Part shown: piece by piece, positions 16,142-24,999 of the stretch
Layout of the letters: each line of letters opens with the position of its first letter
Position numbering within the stretch: position 1 is the stretch's first letter
Origin: Tenacibaculum finnmarkense genomovar ulcerans
Lineage (GTDB): Bacteria > Bacteroidota > Bacteroidia > Flavobacteriales > Flavobacteriaceae
Assembly: GCF_900239495.1 (NCBI RefSeq)
Contig: NZ_OENE01000035.1
Coordinates: 37,509 to 101,508 of the forward strand
Direction: 5' to 3'
DNA: 64,000 nt
Translations under genes and position numbers: made by a program
Notes under the pieces: model-generated
Told to the model about the DNA's origin: nothing
Database searches by the model: none
What the model saw: only the letters and a program-made list of their open reading frames with translations

Positions 16142-16972
16142 ATGATTAACTTTAACGGGGAAATAATATCAGAAACAGCACTACGAATATCTAAAGATAA
16201 TAGAGCCTTTAAATATGGCGATGCTATTTTTGAAACCATACGGGTACTCAATACCAAAGTTGTTTTTATGGAAGACCATTATTTTAGATTAATGGCTTCA
16301 ATGAGAATGCTACGTATGAAAATTCCAATGAAATTTACGCTTGAATTTTTACAAGAAGAAATTTTAAAGGTAACAAATGAACTTCCTAAATCGTTAAATT
16401 ATAGGGTTCGATTAACCGTTTATAGAAAAGATGGCGGCTTGTATAACCCAGCATCAAATGATATTGATTACTTAATTGAAGCAAGTGAGTTTCATCCGAT
16501 AGAAAAAACGAGTTATAAAATAGATTTATATAAAGATTTTTATAATTATTCGGGGTTGTTATCAACTATAAAAACAACTAATAGAATGCTAAATACCTTG
16601 TCGGCTGTTTTTGCTGATGAAAACGATTTAGACAACTGTATATTGCTTAACGAACGAAAAGGAGTTGTTGAGGCTACTAACGGGAATATTTTTGTAATAA
16701 AAGACGGCGTTATAAAAACACCTGCTTTAACCGAGGGATGTATAAAAGGAGTTACTAGAAAAAAAGTGTTAGAAATTTTAGAAAAACATCCTAACTATAC
16801 TGTTGAAGAAACCGTTATTTCTCCATTTGAATTACAAAAAGCAGATGAAATTTTTATTACAAATGCTATTATTGGTATTCAATCAGTTACTAATTATCGA
16901 AAAAAAGTATTTACATCAGAAATAACTAATAAAATAAAGAGCAGCCTTAAATTATTAGCTATTACTGGTTAA
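16142..16972 (+). CDS. Class IV aminotransferase / aminodeoxychorismate lyase-like
   Basis: A PLP enzyme of fold type IV (276 aa). Visible signatures are GDAIFETIRV at the start, the loop with TTNRMLNTLSAV, VVEATNGNIFVI, and EGCIKGVTR, which bind PLP phosphate and substrate carboxylate. The family includes branched-chain aminotransferase, D-amino-acid aminotransferase and 4-amino-4-deoxychorismate lyase (PabC). Size favours PabC-like activity in folate synthesis, but substrate residues cannot be settled by eye. It converges with the YqgE gene, the stops overlapping by 4 bp and no terminator between. Confidence 0.85.
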   Translation: MINFNGEIISETALRISKDNRAFKYGDAIFETIRVLNTKVVFMEDHYFRLMASMRMLRMKIPMKFTLEFLQEEILKVTNELPKSLNYRVRLTVYRKDGGLYNPASNDIDYLIEASEFHPIEKTSYKIDLYKDFYNYSGLLSTIKTTNRMLNTLSAVFADENDLDNCILLNERKGVVEATNGNIFVIKDGVIKTPALTEGCIKGVTRKKVLEILEKHPNYTVEETVISPFELQKADEIFITNAIIGIQSVTNYRKKVFTSEITNKIKSSLKLLAITG

Positions 16973-17526
16973 TTCATTTGAATATCGCTTGGTGCATTTG
17001 CCCAAATTTTATATTTACCACCTTTTTGAAGTAGCTTATTTTTCCAAAAGCTCTCGTTATTAGTTGTTAAAATATTTTTGTAATCATTTTCGGAAATAAA
17101 CCAAGAATCAATATTTAATTCATCAATTAATTGGTTTGTTTCCCATCCTGAATATCCTAAAAAGAAGCGAATATCTGTTGGTTTTAACTTGTTTTCAACC
17201 AACAGTTCTTTTAAATTTTCAAAGTTACCACCCCAATAAATACCATTAGCAACTTCAATACTATTGGGTATTAGTTGAGGAACCTTATGTATAAAATACA
17301 GGTTATCTTGCTCAACAGGACCACCTTGATACACTCTAAAATCACAGTCAATTTCAGGTACCAAGTCGTTCAAAGTATGCTGTAAGGGTCTGTTTAAAAT
17401 AAACCCAACAGAGCTTTTTGAGGTATGTTCAGTTAGTAAAATAATAGTTCGTTTAAAAGAACTATCGTTTAAAATAGTAGGTTCCGCAATTAACAACCTA
17501 CCTTTTTTGGGCTTCAGTGCAACCAT
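16969..17526 (-). CDS. YqgE/AlgH family protein
   Basis: The 185-aa sequence shows the family pattern: KGRLLIAEPTILNDSSFKRT, TSKSSVGFILNRPL, VYQGGPVEQDNLYFIH, and RFFLGYSGWETNQL. The family is widespread and of uncertain biochemical function; its name comes from a link to alginate regulation in Pseudomonas. Length is normal. Confidence 0.92.
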   Translation of the reverse strand: MVALKPKKGRLLIAEPTILNDSSFKRTIILLTEHTSKSSVGFILNRPLQHTLNDLVPEIDCDFRVYQGGPVEQDNLYFIHKVPQLIPNSIEVANGIYWGGNFENLKELLVENKLKPTDIRFFLGYSGWETNQLIDELNIDSWFISENDYKNILTTNNESFWKNKLLQKGGKYKIWANAPSDIQMN

Positions 17527-17601
17527 ATATTTATTGTTTAGTACAAGACCAAAATAGGTAAAAATTAATGAAACTAATGGAATTTATAAAAAAAAATAGA
17601 T

Positions 17602-18351
17602 TTATATTTTTCCTAAAAGTGTAATAACCTCATTTCGTTTTCTAACAGATACAGGAACTGTTATTTTGTTTTTTAAAACTAAATATCCGCCATCTGATTT
17701 GATGAACTCTTTGATGTATTGTATGTTCACTAAATGACTTTGATGAATTCTTATAAAGTTAAATTCTTTTAGCATATCAGCAAAATACTTGAGGGTTTTA
17801 CTAACTAAAAGATGTTGCCCATCGATAAAAAAAAACTCCGTATAGTTATTGTCAGATTTGCAACGAACAATATCATCTAAATTAACCACAACAATTTTAT
17901 CCGTAGTATTTAATGAAATCTTTTTAGGGCGTAAATTAGGTTGCTTTATAGATTCTTGTAAAACGCTAAGTTGTTCTACCGCTGGTTTAATCTGTTTTTT
18001 TGCCTTATCAATAGCCGTTGATAAATCATCGTTTGAATAGGGTTTTAAAATATAATCAATAGCTGCAAACTTAAAGGCTTTTATAGCAAATTCATCACTG
18101 GCAGTAACAAAAATAACCTTTGAAGTTAAGTTTGGATGAATTTCAAGAACATCAAAACCAGTGCCGTCACCAAGCATAATATCTAAAAATAAAATATCGG
18201 GCTGTAGTTTTTGTAATAAAATAGCTGCTTCTACAACGCTTTTTGAAGTTCCTATTATTTCAATTTCTTGATGATGCGTTAAAATATCATTTTGTAACAT
18301 TTCTAAAGCACTAGGCATGTCATCAACAATAATTGCGGTAAGTTTTTGCAT
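17602..18351 (-). CDS. LytTR-type response regulator
   Basis: The protein has 249 aa. Residues 1-120 form a CheY-like receiver with acidic pocket VDD (9-11), phospho-acceptor Asp in DILFLDIML (about residue 56), and Lys in LKPY. Residues about 140-249 form a LytTR DNA-binding domain (VVNLDDIVRCKSDNNYTEFF, FIRIHQSHLVNIQYI). It starts 1 bp after the stop of the sensor kinase, so the two form a cognate pair. LytTR domains bind two short direct repeats about 21 bp apart; two such tandem repeats occur in the window, one 2.4 kb away. Confidence 0.93.
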   Translation of the reverse strand: MQKLTAIIVDDMPSALEMLQNDILTHHQEIEIIGTSKSVVEAAILLQKLQPDILFLDIMLGDGTGFDVLEIHPNLTSKVIFVTASDEFAIKAFKFAAIDYILKPYSNDDLSTAIDKAKKQIKPAVEQLSVLQESIKQPNLRPKKISLNTTDKIVVVNLDDIVRCKSDNNYTEFFFIDGQHLLVSKTLKYFADMLKEFNFIRIHQSHLVNIQYIKEFIKSDGGYLVLKNKITVPVSVRKRNEVITLLGKI

Positions 18352-18352
18352 A

Positions 18353-20344
18353 TTAAAAATCTGTTTTTAAAGGGATTTTGAAAAATATTTTTGTTCCGAT
18401 AATAGCTTTGTTTTTAGAAATTTCGGCAATAGAAAATGCACTTTTTTTAGAAAGTGTTTTAATGCGTTCTTCGGTAATTTTAATAGCAACAGAATTATGA
18501 GAACTTGATTTTATTTGCAGTTTTGATTGCTGAATCCCAATTCCATTATCAATAATACTACATTCTAAAAATTGATTTTTTGTTGAAAAGATAATCGAAA
18601 TTTTATTGCTTTTTGATACTTTAAAAGCATGTTTAATACAGTTTTCAACAAAGGGTTGAATTAGCATTGGAGGAATTAAAATTTCTTCGGCATCAAGGTT
18701 TATGTCAGTATTAATTTCGTATTCAAAAGAAGTAGCATTTATCTGTTGCTCTAGCGAAATATAATTTTTAAGAATACTTATTTCATCTGCTAAATTAATT
18801 TCTTCTTGCCTCGAATTATTTAAAACAGCTCTTAAAAGAATAGCGAATTTACTTATTGTATTGTTTAATTCAGTTGTTTTACCAGCATTTCCAAGGGCTT
18901 TAATTCCGTTTAAAACATTAAAAATAAAATGCGGATTCATTTGTAATTGCAAGGCTTTTTGTTCAAGCGATAATAAATGATTTTCCGCTTGTAATTTTTC
19001 AATTTTCGTTTTGTTTTTCACTTTTATTTTTTTGATATAAAATAAGATTCTTCCTAGTAATAATAAGCTTATTAAAGTAGCAATAAGCCACTGAAACCAT
19101 TTTTTTTGATGTATCGGAGTGTCAATAAAAAACTGAAAATGAATGGGTTTACTTTTTATTTTTCCGATTTTAGATTGCGCTGTAAAAGTGTAATTTCCTG
19201 GCGTTAAATAAGGGAAATCAACCGTGTTTTTACCACTCCATTTACTAAAACCTCTGTTTAATTTATAGCGGTATAAAATATTCCCAGGCGTATTTATATT
19301 AACCGATTTATAAGTAAATGAAACATGATTTTTAGACGCTTTTAGTGATAGAATTTTTGGGTATTCATTAATATTTATGCTGTCTAATGTTTGATAAACA
19401 ATTTCGATGTTTTGAAAGGTAATTACAGGTTTTTTTCGAACGATATTCTTACTCTTTAGCCTGTAAATCCCATGATTATTTGTGGCAATCCAAATATTTT
19501 TTTCTTGGTCTTGAAAAACGGTTTGTATTTGATTTGTTTTTAATGTATTGTATTTATTAATGCTTTTGATGAAGTTAAAATTGGAATCAAGTATTTCAAT
19601 TCCTTGATCTTCGCTAACAATCCAAAACTGTTTGTTGATGTATTTTATACCCGTAATATTTTTTAAAGCTGTGCTTATCGTTTTAACTTTAGTATTAATA
19701 ATTAACTTAATTCCATGGTTATAAGTTGTGGCAATAATTCTTTTTTTATTAATAAGTATAGCGGTATAATTACCAAGCTCAATTCTTTTTAAAACCGTTG
19801 GATTAATTATTTTATCGAGTTTCCATAAAGCTTTGTTGGTTGCTATCCAATAAAATTTTCCATCAAACTTTAAATCGTTAATTTTATTTAAATCAATTTG
19901 AAAATTGGTTCTAATATTCGATAAAAAATCTTTACGAAGCCTAAGAATCCCTTTGTTTGTTCCTAGAAAAGTTTGTGAAGGGCTTGTTACTATGCAGTTT
20001 ATTCTGTCACTCTCAAACTGTTTGAATTTGCCATTAATTACGGAACAAAAACCCTTGTTTGTACCAATAAAAACAGCCTTTTTTTGAGCAGAAATAACCG
20101 TTGTGTTATTTGAAATTAAACCATTTTTACGAGTATAAGTTTTAAATTTATTACCATCAAAACGAATAATTCCCTTACTAGAGCTAAACCATAAGTAACC
20201 ATTATTATCTTGAGTAATATCAGTTATTTTTAAACTAGGCAAACCACTTTTTAAAGTGTAGTTTTTTAAGTTATTTTGTTGAGGTATAACAGTTTTGGTA
20301 ATAAATAAAAAAACAAATAAAAGTAGTGATTGTAGCAATTTCAT
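18353..20344 (-). CDS. LytS-type sensor histidine kinase with propeller domain
   Basis: A 663-aa membrane kinase. It has a signal peptide (1-20), a periplasmic two-component-type beta propeller (about 25-305, repeats such as ITDITQDNNGYLWFSSSKGI), a Y_Y_Y domain (about 310-405), a membrane helix (about 412-430), a coiled coil, and a His-kinase core. The phospho-acceptor motif is LQMNPHFIFNVLNGI, with N-box ENCIKHAF and DNGIGI. The periplasmic part resembles sensors of polysaccharide or envelope state. CAAACTTA at 20350-20357 reads TAAGTTTG on the coding strand, so the transcript may be nearly leaderless. Confidence 0.93.
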   Translation of the reverse strand: MKLLQSLLLFVFLFITKTVIPQQNNLKNYTLKSGLPSLKITDITQDNNGYLWFSSSKGIIRFDGNKFKTYTRKNGLISNNTTVISAQKKAVFIGTNKGFCSVINGKFKQFESDRINCIVTSPSQTFLGTNKGILRLRKDFLSNIRTNFQIDLNKINDLKFDGKFYWIATNKALWKLDKIINPTVLKRIELGNYTAILINKKRIIATTYNHGIKLIINTKVKTISTALKNITGIKYINKQFWIVSEDQGIEILDSNFNFIKSINKYNTLKTNQIQTVFQDQEKNIWIATNNHGIYRLKSKNIVRKKPVITFQNIEIVYQTLDSININEYPKILSLKASKNHVSFTYKSVNINTPGNILYRYKLNRGFSKWSGKNTVDFPYLTPGNYTFTAQSKIGKIKSKPIHFQFFIDTPIHQKKWFQWLIATLISLLLLGRILFYIKKIKVKNKTKIEKLQAENHLLSLEQKALQLQMNPHFIFNVLNGIKALGNAGKTTELNNTISKFAILLRAVLNNSRQEEINLADEISILKNYISLEQQINATSFEYEINTDINLDAEEILIPPMLIQPFVENCIKHAFKVSKSNKISIIFSTKNQFLECSIIDNGIGIQQSKLQIKSSSHNSVAIKITEERIKTLSKKSAFSIAEISKNKAIIGTKIFFKIPLKTDF

Positions 20345-20432
20345 AGTAACAAACTTAATTAAATTAAATGTTATTTCTGAATTTTTTATGCTTCTATACG
20401 GCTTTTTTCCTGCTTGAAAATTTCAAGAATTA

Positions 20433-20648
20433 TTACTGCTCTAATATAATGGTCATATTTTTTTCTAAATGAAAACTATTTGATATTTTATTTAAAATTT
20501 TAGGTAAATTTCGGTCGTTAATCCACTGTCCATTTTCTTGTTTTTCAATAGAAGCGATAAACCCGTTGTTGTTAATTTGTAATTTTAAACGATTGTATTT
20601 GTTTAAATACATTTTTAAGATAGAAGAATAATTGCTGTTTGACCACAT
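20433..20648 (-). CDS. Orphan 71-aa protein next to the LytS/LytTR pair
   Basis: I do not recognise this protein. It starts MWSNSNYSSILKMYLNKYNR and is basic, with no signal peptide or membrane helix. The middle (LKLQINNNGFIASIEKQENGQWIND) looks like a small beta meander. It is likely a real gene: it has an ATG start, a TAnnTTTG box (minus strand, 20669-20676) 20 bp upstream, and a 21-bp tandem repeat farther upstream that suits the nearby LytTR regulator. It may be the output of that two-component system. Confidence 0.5.
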   Translation of the reverse strand: MWSNSNYSSILKMYLNKYNRLKLQINNNGFIASIEKQENGQWINDRNLPKILNKISNSFHLEKNMTIILEQ

Positions 20649-20668
20649 AATACTTGTTTTTATATCAT

Positions 20669-20676
20669 CAAAATTA
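20669..20676 (-). promoter_or_regulatory. Promoter -7 element TAATTTTG of the 71-aa gene
   Basis: CAAAATTA on the plus strand reads TAATTTTG toward the 71-aa gene, 20 bp before its ATG. No clear -33 element is seen, which fits a promoter needing an activator at the upstream repeat. Confidence 0.5.
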
Positions 20677-20704
20677 GTAAGAAAATTTGGTGTAACTTAC
20701 TGTT

Positions 20705-20744
20705 AATTAGAATCCGTAAGAAACCAATTAGAATTCGTTAAAAA
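20705..20744. promoter_or_regulatory. Tandem 21-bp repeat, candidate LytTR operator
   Basis: AATTAGAATCCGTAAGAAA (20705-20723) and AATTAGAATTCGTTAAAAA (20726-20744) match at 16 of 19 positions and are exactly 21 bp apart. Paired direct repeats two helical turns apart are the known target form of LytTR regulators. The proximal edge is 28 bp upstream of the -7 box. Confidence 0.55.
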
Positions 20745-20763
20745 ACATATTTTTATAAGATTT

Positions 20764-22968
20764 TTAATAGCAATCTGTTTTAATTTGCTGTTTATAAGTA
20801 GCATTAAATTTATCAATTGGAGTATTTAATTTTTGCAAAGCAATTTGAGCTAAAACTTTTAAAACGCCATTCATCATGGCAACAGAACCACAAATTAGAA
20901 TACTTCCATTATTTTTTAAGGTATCGGCAATTAAATCGGGTTCATTAAAAATGCTGTCTTGCACATATTGTTTTGCGATCTTATTTTTTTCTTGCGAATA
21001 AGAAATGTGAATATTTTTAGGGTTTAAATCCGATAAAAAAGGTAGGTATATTTTTAAGGATTCTTGCGTTCTTCCGCCCCAAAACAAGTGGGTTTCACCA
21101 CTGTTATTTAACATTCCTAAAAAGGGAGCAATTCCTGTTCCGTTGGCAATTAAAATAACTTTTTTTGATTTCTTCGGATATTGAAACGCTTTATTTTTTT
21201 CTATTTTGGCTTTTAAAATTGTGTTTTTTTCAAGATTTGAAAGTAAATTAGAACACACGCCAAATTCATGTTTTTTGACGCTTAATAAAACATCATTTTC
21301 AATTTTACCAACAGAATATAAGCGTTTAACACCATCTTTTTTAGGAATGATAGCCATTAAATCGCCCGAGGTAAATTTTATCTTTTTAATAGGTTTTAAT
21401 CGAATTAAAAAACAAGCATCATTGTTTAATAAGGTTTTACTAACTACCGAAAATTGTTGTTGTTTTTTATGTTTTTGGATGTTTAATTTTAGCTGTAAAT
21501 TAATACCTGTTTTTTGACACCATTCTAATTCCCATTTTTTAAAGGCTAAAAAATCTTGATTATTAATTTTATAAAGAGCTGTTATTTTTTCAAATTTTGG
21601 ATGCTTTTCAAGGGCATTATCAATATCAATGGCAAATTTACAATAGTCTTTATATGCCAAAGAACCAAAACCAATTACGGCATATTTTATATTGTTTTCA
21701 GGTGTTGTTTTTTGTAATAAATTTAAAAAATTTGTAGCATTAACAGGTGCTTTTCCTTCGGCGTAGGTAGAGGTTAATAATAGTAAATGTTGTGCCTTTT
21801 TATAGGAAGTATAATCGTTTAAATGCGCTATGAAAACTGATTTTTTGCTGATAATAAGCGCATTATATAAAGAAGTTGCATTTCTAAAAGATTCACCAGT
21901 TTCCGATCCTACAAGGATGATAATTTCGGCAATATCTTTTTTAATAGTATTTTTAGGAAGCAGGCTTTTTTGCTTTCTTTTTAAGGCGATAGCAAAACCT
22001 GAATAGCTAAAAAATAAAATAGAAATAGCTGTTAAAAGTAAAATAATCGCCCAAAAAATAGTGCCACGTCCTGTGTGTAAAAATAAACTCCAATCAACTA
22101 AAATAGCTGTTAAAGAGATATTTTTAGCACTAATAATTTTACCTGAATATTGATGTATAATTAGTTCTTTTGAGTGTAATTTTAATAAAAAATAATCTTC
22201 ATTATCATCAGAAAAAGGAAATTCAATGCTTTTTAATTCACTTAATTTGATGTTTTTAAAACTAGCGAAATCTTCAATAGGAATTTTTTTAACAGATTTT
22301 TTATCCGAAGAAAAACCCGTAAAACTACTCGAATTAAAGGTGTGTTTAATTTTAGTATTAGGTAAAATATTAAATTTTTCTAAAGATAAATAAACACCTG
22401 TAACAGTAATGATAATAATAGGGATTAAGGCAAAACGCCCAATAACTACGTGGTAATATTGCGCAAAATTCTCCTTAACAACTTTGCTAAAAAAGCGTTT
22501 AATTCCGCCTTGTCTTTTAATAATTAAAATACTTCCTGTTATGGTAATTAAAAGTAGCAAGAAAGAGAATAACCCAACTAAAAACCGCCCTGTAGATTTT
22601 AAAAATAACGATCTGTGTAGGTTTGTAGCCCATTTATAAATCTTTGATTTTGGAATAATATTGTTTATTTTTTTACCAGAAATAGGATTGATGTAAAAGC
22701 GTTTGTTTTTCCCTTTTTTGGTAATTACCGAAGCAATAACGAAGTTATTTTGAGTAACCTCTAGTGTAATAATTTCTTGATATTCTCTTTTTAAAGATGA
22801 TATTGTTTGAGAAAGGCTAATTTGATTGGTAGGTATTGCGTAGGGTTTTAACTGATTTGAAATAGGTTCAAAAGCTAAAATAATACCTGTAATCGAGGCG
22901 GTAAGGATAAAAATAAAAGAAGATATAGCCAAAGTTAAGTGGCTATACCTCCAAATTGAAATGGTCAT
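20764..22968 (-). CDS. PepSY membrane flavoreductase (flavodoxin plus NAD(P)H reductase)
   Basis: A 734-aa inner-membrane protein that likely moves electrons from NAD(P)H across the membrane. TM helices lie at about 11-33, 128-150, 176-195 and 303-329, with PepSY-type periplasmic parts between. H118 (NLHRS), H173 (YYHVV) and H298 (LFLHTG) in or near helices are candidate haem ligands. A flavodoxin domain follows (347-480, FMN loop GSETGES), then a ferredoxin-reductase module (about 520-734) with RLYSVGKI for FAD and VILIANGTGIAPFLGML for nucleotide. Such fusions are linked to iron reduction. It is last in a four-gene operon, 13 bp after the DUF2271 gene. Confidence 0.88.
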   Translation of the reverse strand: MTISIWRYSHLTLAISSFIFILTASITGIILAFEPISNQLKPYAIPTNQISLSQTISSLKREYQEIITLEVTQNNFVIASVITKKGKNKRFYINPISGKKINNIIPKSKIYKWATNLHRSLFLKSTGRFLVGLFSFLLLLITITGSILIIKRQGGIKRFFSKVVKENFAQYYHVVIGRFALIPIIIITVTGVYLSLEKFNILPNTKIKHTFNSSSFTGFSSDKKSVKKIPIEDFASFKNIKLSELKSIEFPFSDDNEDYFLLKLHSKELIIHQYSGKIISAKNISLTAILVDWSLFLHTGRGTIFWAIILLLTAISILFFSYSGFAIALKRKQKSLLPKNTIKKDIAEIIILVGSETGESFRNATSLYNALIISKKSVFIAHLNDYTSYKKAQHLLLLTSTYAEGKAPVNATNFLNLLQKTTPENNIKYAVIGFGSLAYKDYCKFAIDIDNALEKHPKFEKITALYKINNQDFLAFKKWELEWCQKTGINLQLKLNIQKHKKQQQFSVVSKTLLNNDACFLIRLKPIKKIKFTSGDLMAIIPKKDGVKRLYSVGKIENDVLLSVKKHEFGVCSNLLSNLEKNTILKAKIEKNKAFQYPKKSKKVILIANGTGIAPFLGMLNNSGETHLFWGGRTQESLKIYLPFLSDLNPKNIHISYSQEKNKIAKQYVQDSIFNEPDLIADTLKNNGSILICGSVAMMNGVLKVLAQIALQKLNTPIDKFNATYKQQIKTDCY

Positions 22969-22981
22969 TTTTTATTGAAAT

Positions 22982-23455
22982 TTATTGTGCAATCATGCGA
23001 ATATATCGGATAAACCCTTTGCCTTCCTTTTTATTTTTTAAGTTTTCTGAAGTCAGTTCAAATTCAATATCATCTTTATAATATTCTTGGTCTTCCACGG
23101 CCGATTCAAACCTGATTTTATAGCCTTTATCTAGTTTTTTACTATCAAATTGAAGCATGGTAATCGCTCTGTTTCCTGGGCTAATAGTTGCGCCTGTAAT
23201 GGCATCAATATCTGTACGAACTTTCCCTTGAAAACCCCACCATTCGGTAATGTCTGAATACCATTCTTGGTCATCGCCTTGAACAGCTAAAGTTTTTTCA
23301 TATTCGCCGTTTGGGTTGAGTAATGAAACAATAATATAGGCACCTTCGCCCGTATAATTTTTCATTTGGATCATACATTTATAGCTTAGCGCATCCGAAG
23401 TATTAAATGCCATAATTCCGAAGGCTACACTTAAAATTATAAGTACTTTTTTCAT
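22982..23455 (-). CDS. DUF2271 protein with flavinylation-like motif
   Basis: A 157-aa exported protein with a signal peptide (about 1-17). The remainder is a beta-rich DUF2271 domain. Residues 84-90 read DAITGAT, which matches the motif in FMN-binding domains of NqrC/RnfG where ApbE attaches FMN to the Thr. No apbE gene is in the window. Its place 13 bp before the PepSY reductase suggests that it is the periplasmic electron acceptor of that reductase. DUF2271, PepSY and ApbE genes are often neighbours, as I recall from surveys of flavinylated proteins. Attachment of FMN here is inferred. Confidence 0.82.
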   Translation of the reverse strand: MKKVLIILSVAFGIMAFNTSDALSYKCMIQMKNYTGEGAYIIVSLLNPNGEYEKTLAVQGDDQEWYSDITEWWGFQGKVRTDIDAITGATISPGNRAITMLQFDSKKLDKGYKIRFESAVEDQEYYKDDIEFELTSENLKNKKEGKGFIRYIRMIAQ

Positions 23456-23503
23456 TTTTAAATTTTTAATAATTTACTAAATCAAAAAAAATAAGTTTTT
23501 TGA

Positions 23504-24994
23504 TTATTTTAAAAAATTGATATCAGTATTTTTTAAAGCTTCATTCTCTTTTGCTAAATCGTATAGCGTTTCTTGAAAAGCTGTTTTTACATTTTTGCGA
23601 GCACCTTGAGCAATTAAATACTTAATAATAACGCTGTTTTTAGCAATTAATACGGCTTCTTGCAATGCTGTTAAACCTTTTTCATTTTTAGTATTGATAT
23701 CAATTTTATACTTTTTGATAAATTTTAACATCGCTAAATGTTGTTTTTGAACTGCCAAATGATACAAGGTATTTCCATTTTTTTGAGCTTTACCAACCTG
23801 TAAGCCTTTTGCTTCTAATAGGGTTAATTTTTGTTCAAATTCAGCTTCTTTTTTATCATTAAATGTTTTGAATAAATGATAGTTTAAACCATTTCCTTTG
23901 GCATCAATCACAGAAATGTCTGCACCTTTTTTTAGTAAAAATGCCACAATATCAGGGCTGTTTTTTAATGATTTTGTAAGTGCCGATTCCCCTTTTTTAT
24001 TGGTCTGATTAATGTTTTTAGTTTTTGATGCTAACAATTTAATCACCGCTAACGAATTTCTAATAGCAGCATTTATTAGGGCGGTATTTCCTTGGGAATC
24101 TGTTTTGTTTACAGCAATTCCTTTACTTAAAAAGTACTTAAAAATAGCAATATCTTTATTACCGTAAGCCAAATTATGAAGTGGAGTTTCTCCTTTATTA
24201 TTACTGATATTTGGATTGATTCCTGTATTTTCTAAGTATTTAAAAAAGGCAAGTGAATTATAGCCATTTCTTGAACCTTTTGAGGCTAGTAAAAACGCAT
24301 TTCCACCGTTTTTATTTAATCCTTTAGAAGAAATTCCTTTTTTTATCAGCAATTCAAGCATTGTTTTATTTCCTTTTTTAGCAGCATAATTAAATGCGCC
24401 GTTTCCGTGATTATCTTCACTTTTTAACGATAATCCTTTAGAAATAAAAAAATCGATTAGCTTAAAATCTTTAAAATGAGGCATGGCTAATAAAAGTGCA
24501 TTTGCACCATTTTCATCAAAATCATTTTTAATATCAATCCCATTTTTGATAAACAAATTATAAATTTCGATATTTGTTTGCCCTGTTGCCGCGGCAAAAG
24601 TTAAGGGCGAAAAATGATGTGAATCTTTAATGTTTAATTTGGCGTTATTCTCTATAAAATGTTTTACCAACCCAACATTTCCTTTATAAGCCGCCCAAAA
24701 AACATAGGTTCTTTTATCGTGTGTAAGTTTTTCAATGCCATTGCCTTTTAAGCTTAGTAAATAGTTGATTGTAGCATTCGAAACGTTCTCTAAAATAGCG
24801 TAAGTAACTGCATCAAATCCGTGAGAATTTAATGCAGTAGCGTTATTTTTTTCTTGTATTTTTTGATTTATTAGTTCAATACTAGGGTTTGTTTTCCAAA
24901 AATCTCTTTGTAAAAAAATGTTTGTGTTTTGAGAAAAAACCAATGTACTAATGCAGCAAAGACTAGCTAATAAAAGTTGTTTAAATAATTTCAT
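23504..24994 (-). CDS. Secreted ankyrin-repeat protein
   Basis: The protein (496 aa) has a signal peptide ending near VFSQ (about residue 21) and about twelve ankyrin repeats over residues 50-490. Clear examples are GNKTMLELLIKKGISSKGLN, GETPLHNLAYGNKDIAIF and GNTALINAAIRNSLAVIKLL. Ankyrin arrays bind proteins, and export implies a periplasmic partner. It is the second gene of the haem-locus operon, between DUF6607 (5 bp gap) and DUF2271 (48 bp gap). It could scaffold the redox complex or protect it from oxidants, as proposed for some periplasmic ankyrin proteins. No partner can be named. Confidence 0.88.
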   Translation of the reverse strand: MKLFKQLLLASLCCISTLVFSQNTNIFLQRDFWKTNPSIELINQKIQEKNNATALNSHGFDAVTYAILENVSNATINYLLSLKGNGIEKLTHDKRTYVFWAAYKGNVGLVKHFIENNAKLNIKDSHHFSPLTFAAATGQTNIEIYNLFIKNGIDIKNDFDENGANALLLAMPHFKDFKLIDFFISKGLSLKSEDNHGNGAFNYAAKKGNKTMLELLIKKGISSKGLNKNGGNAFLLASKGSRNGYNSLAFFKYLENTGINPNISNNKGETPLHNLAYGNKDIAIFKYFLSKGIAVNKTDSQGNTALINAAIRNSLAVIKLLASKTKNINQTNKKGESALTKSLKNSPDIVAFLLKKGADISVIDAKGNGLNYHLFKTFNDKKEAEFEQKLTLLEAKGLQVGKAQKNGNTLYHLAVQKQHLAMLKFIKKYKIDINTKNEKGLTALQEAVLIAKNSVIIKYLIAQGARKNVKTAFQETLYDLAKENEALKNTDINFLK

Positions 24995-24999
24995 TTGAA

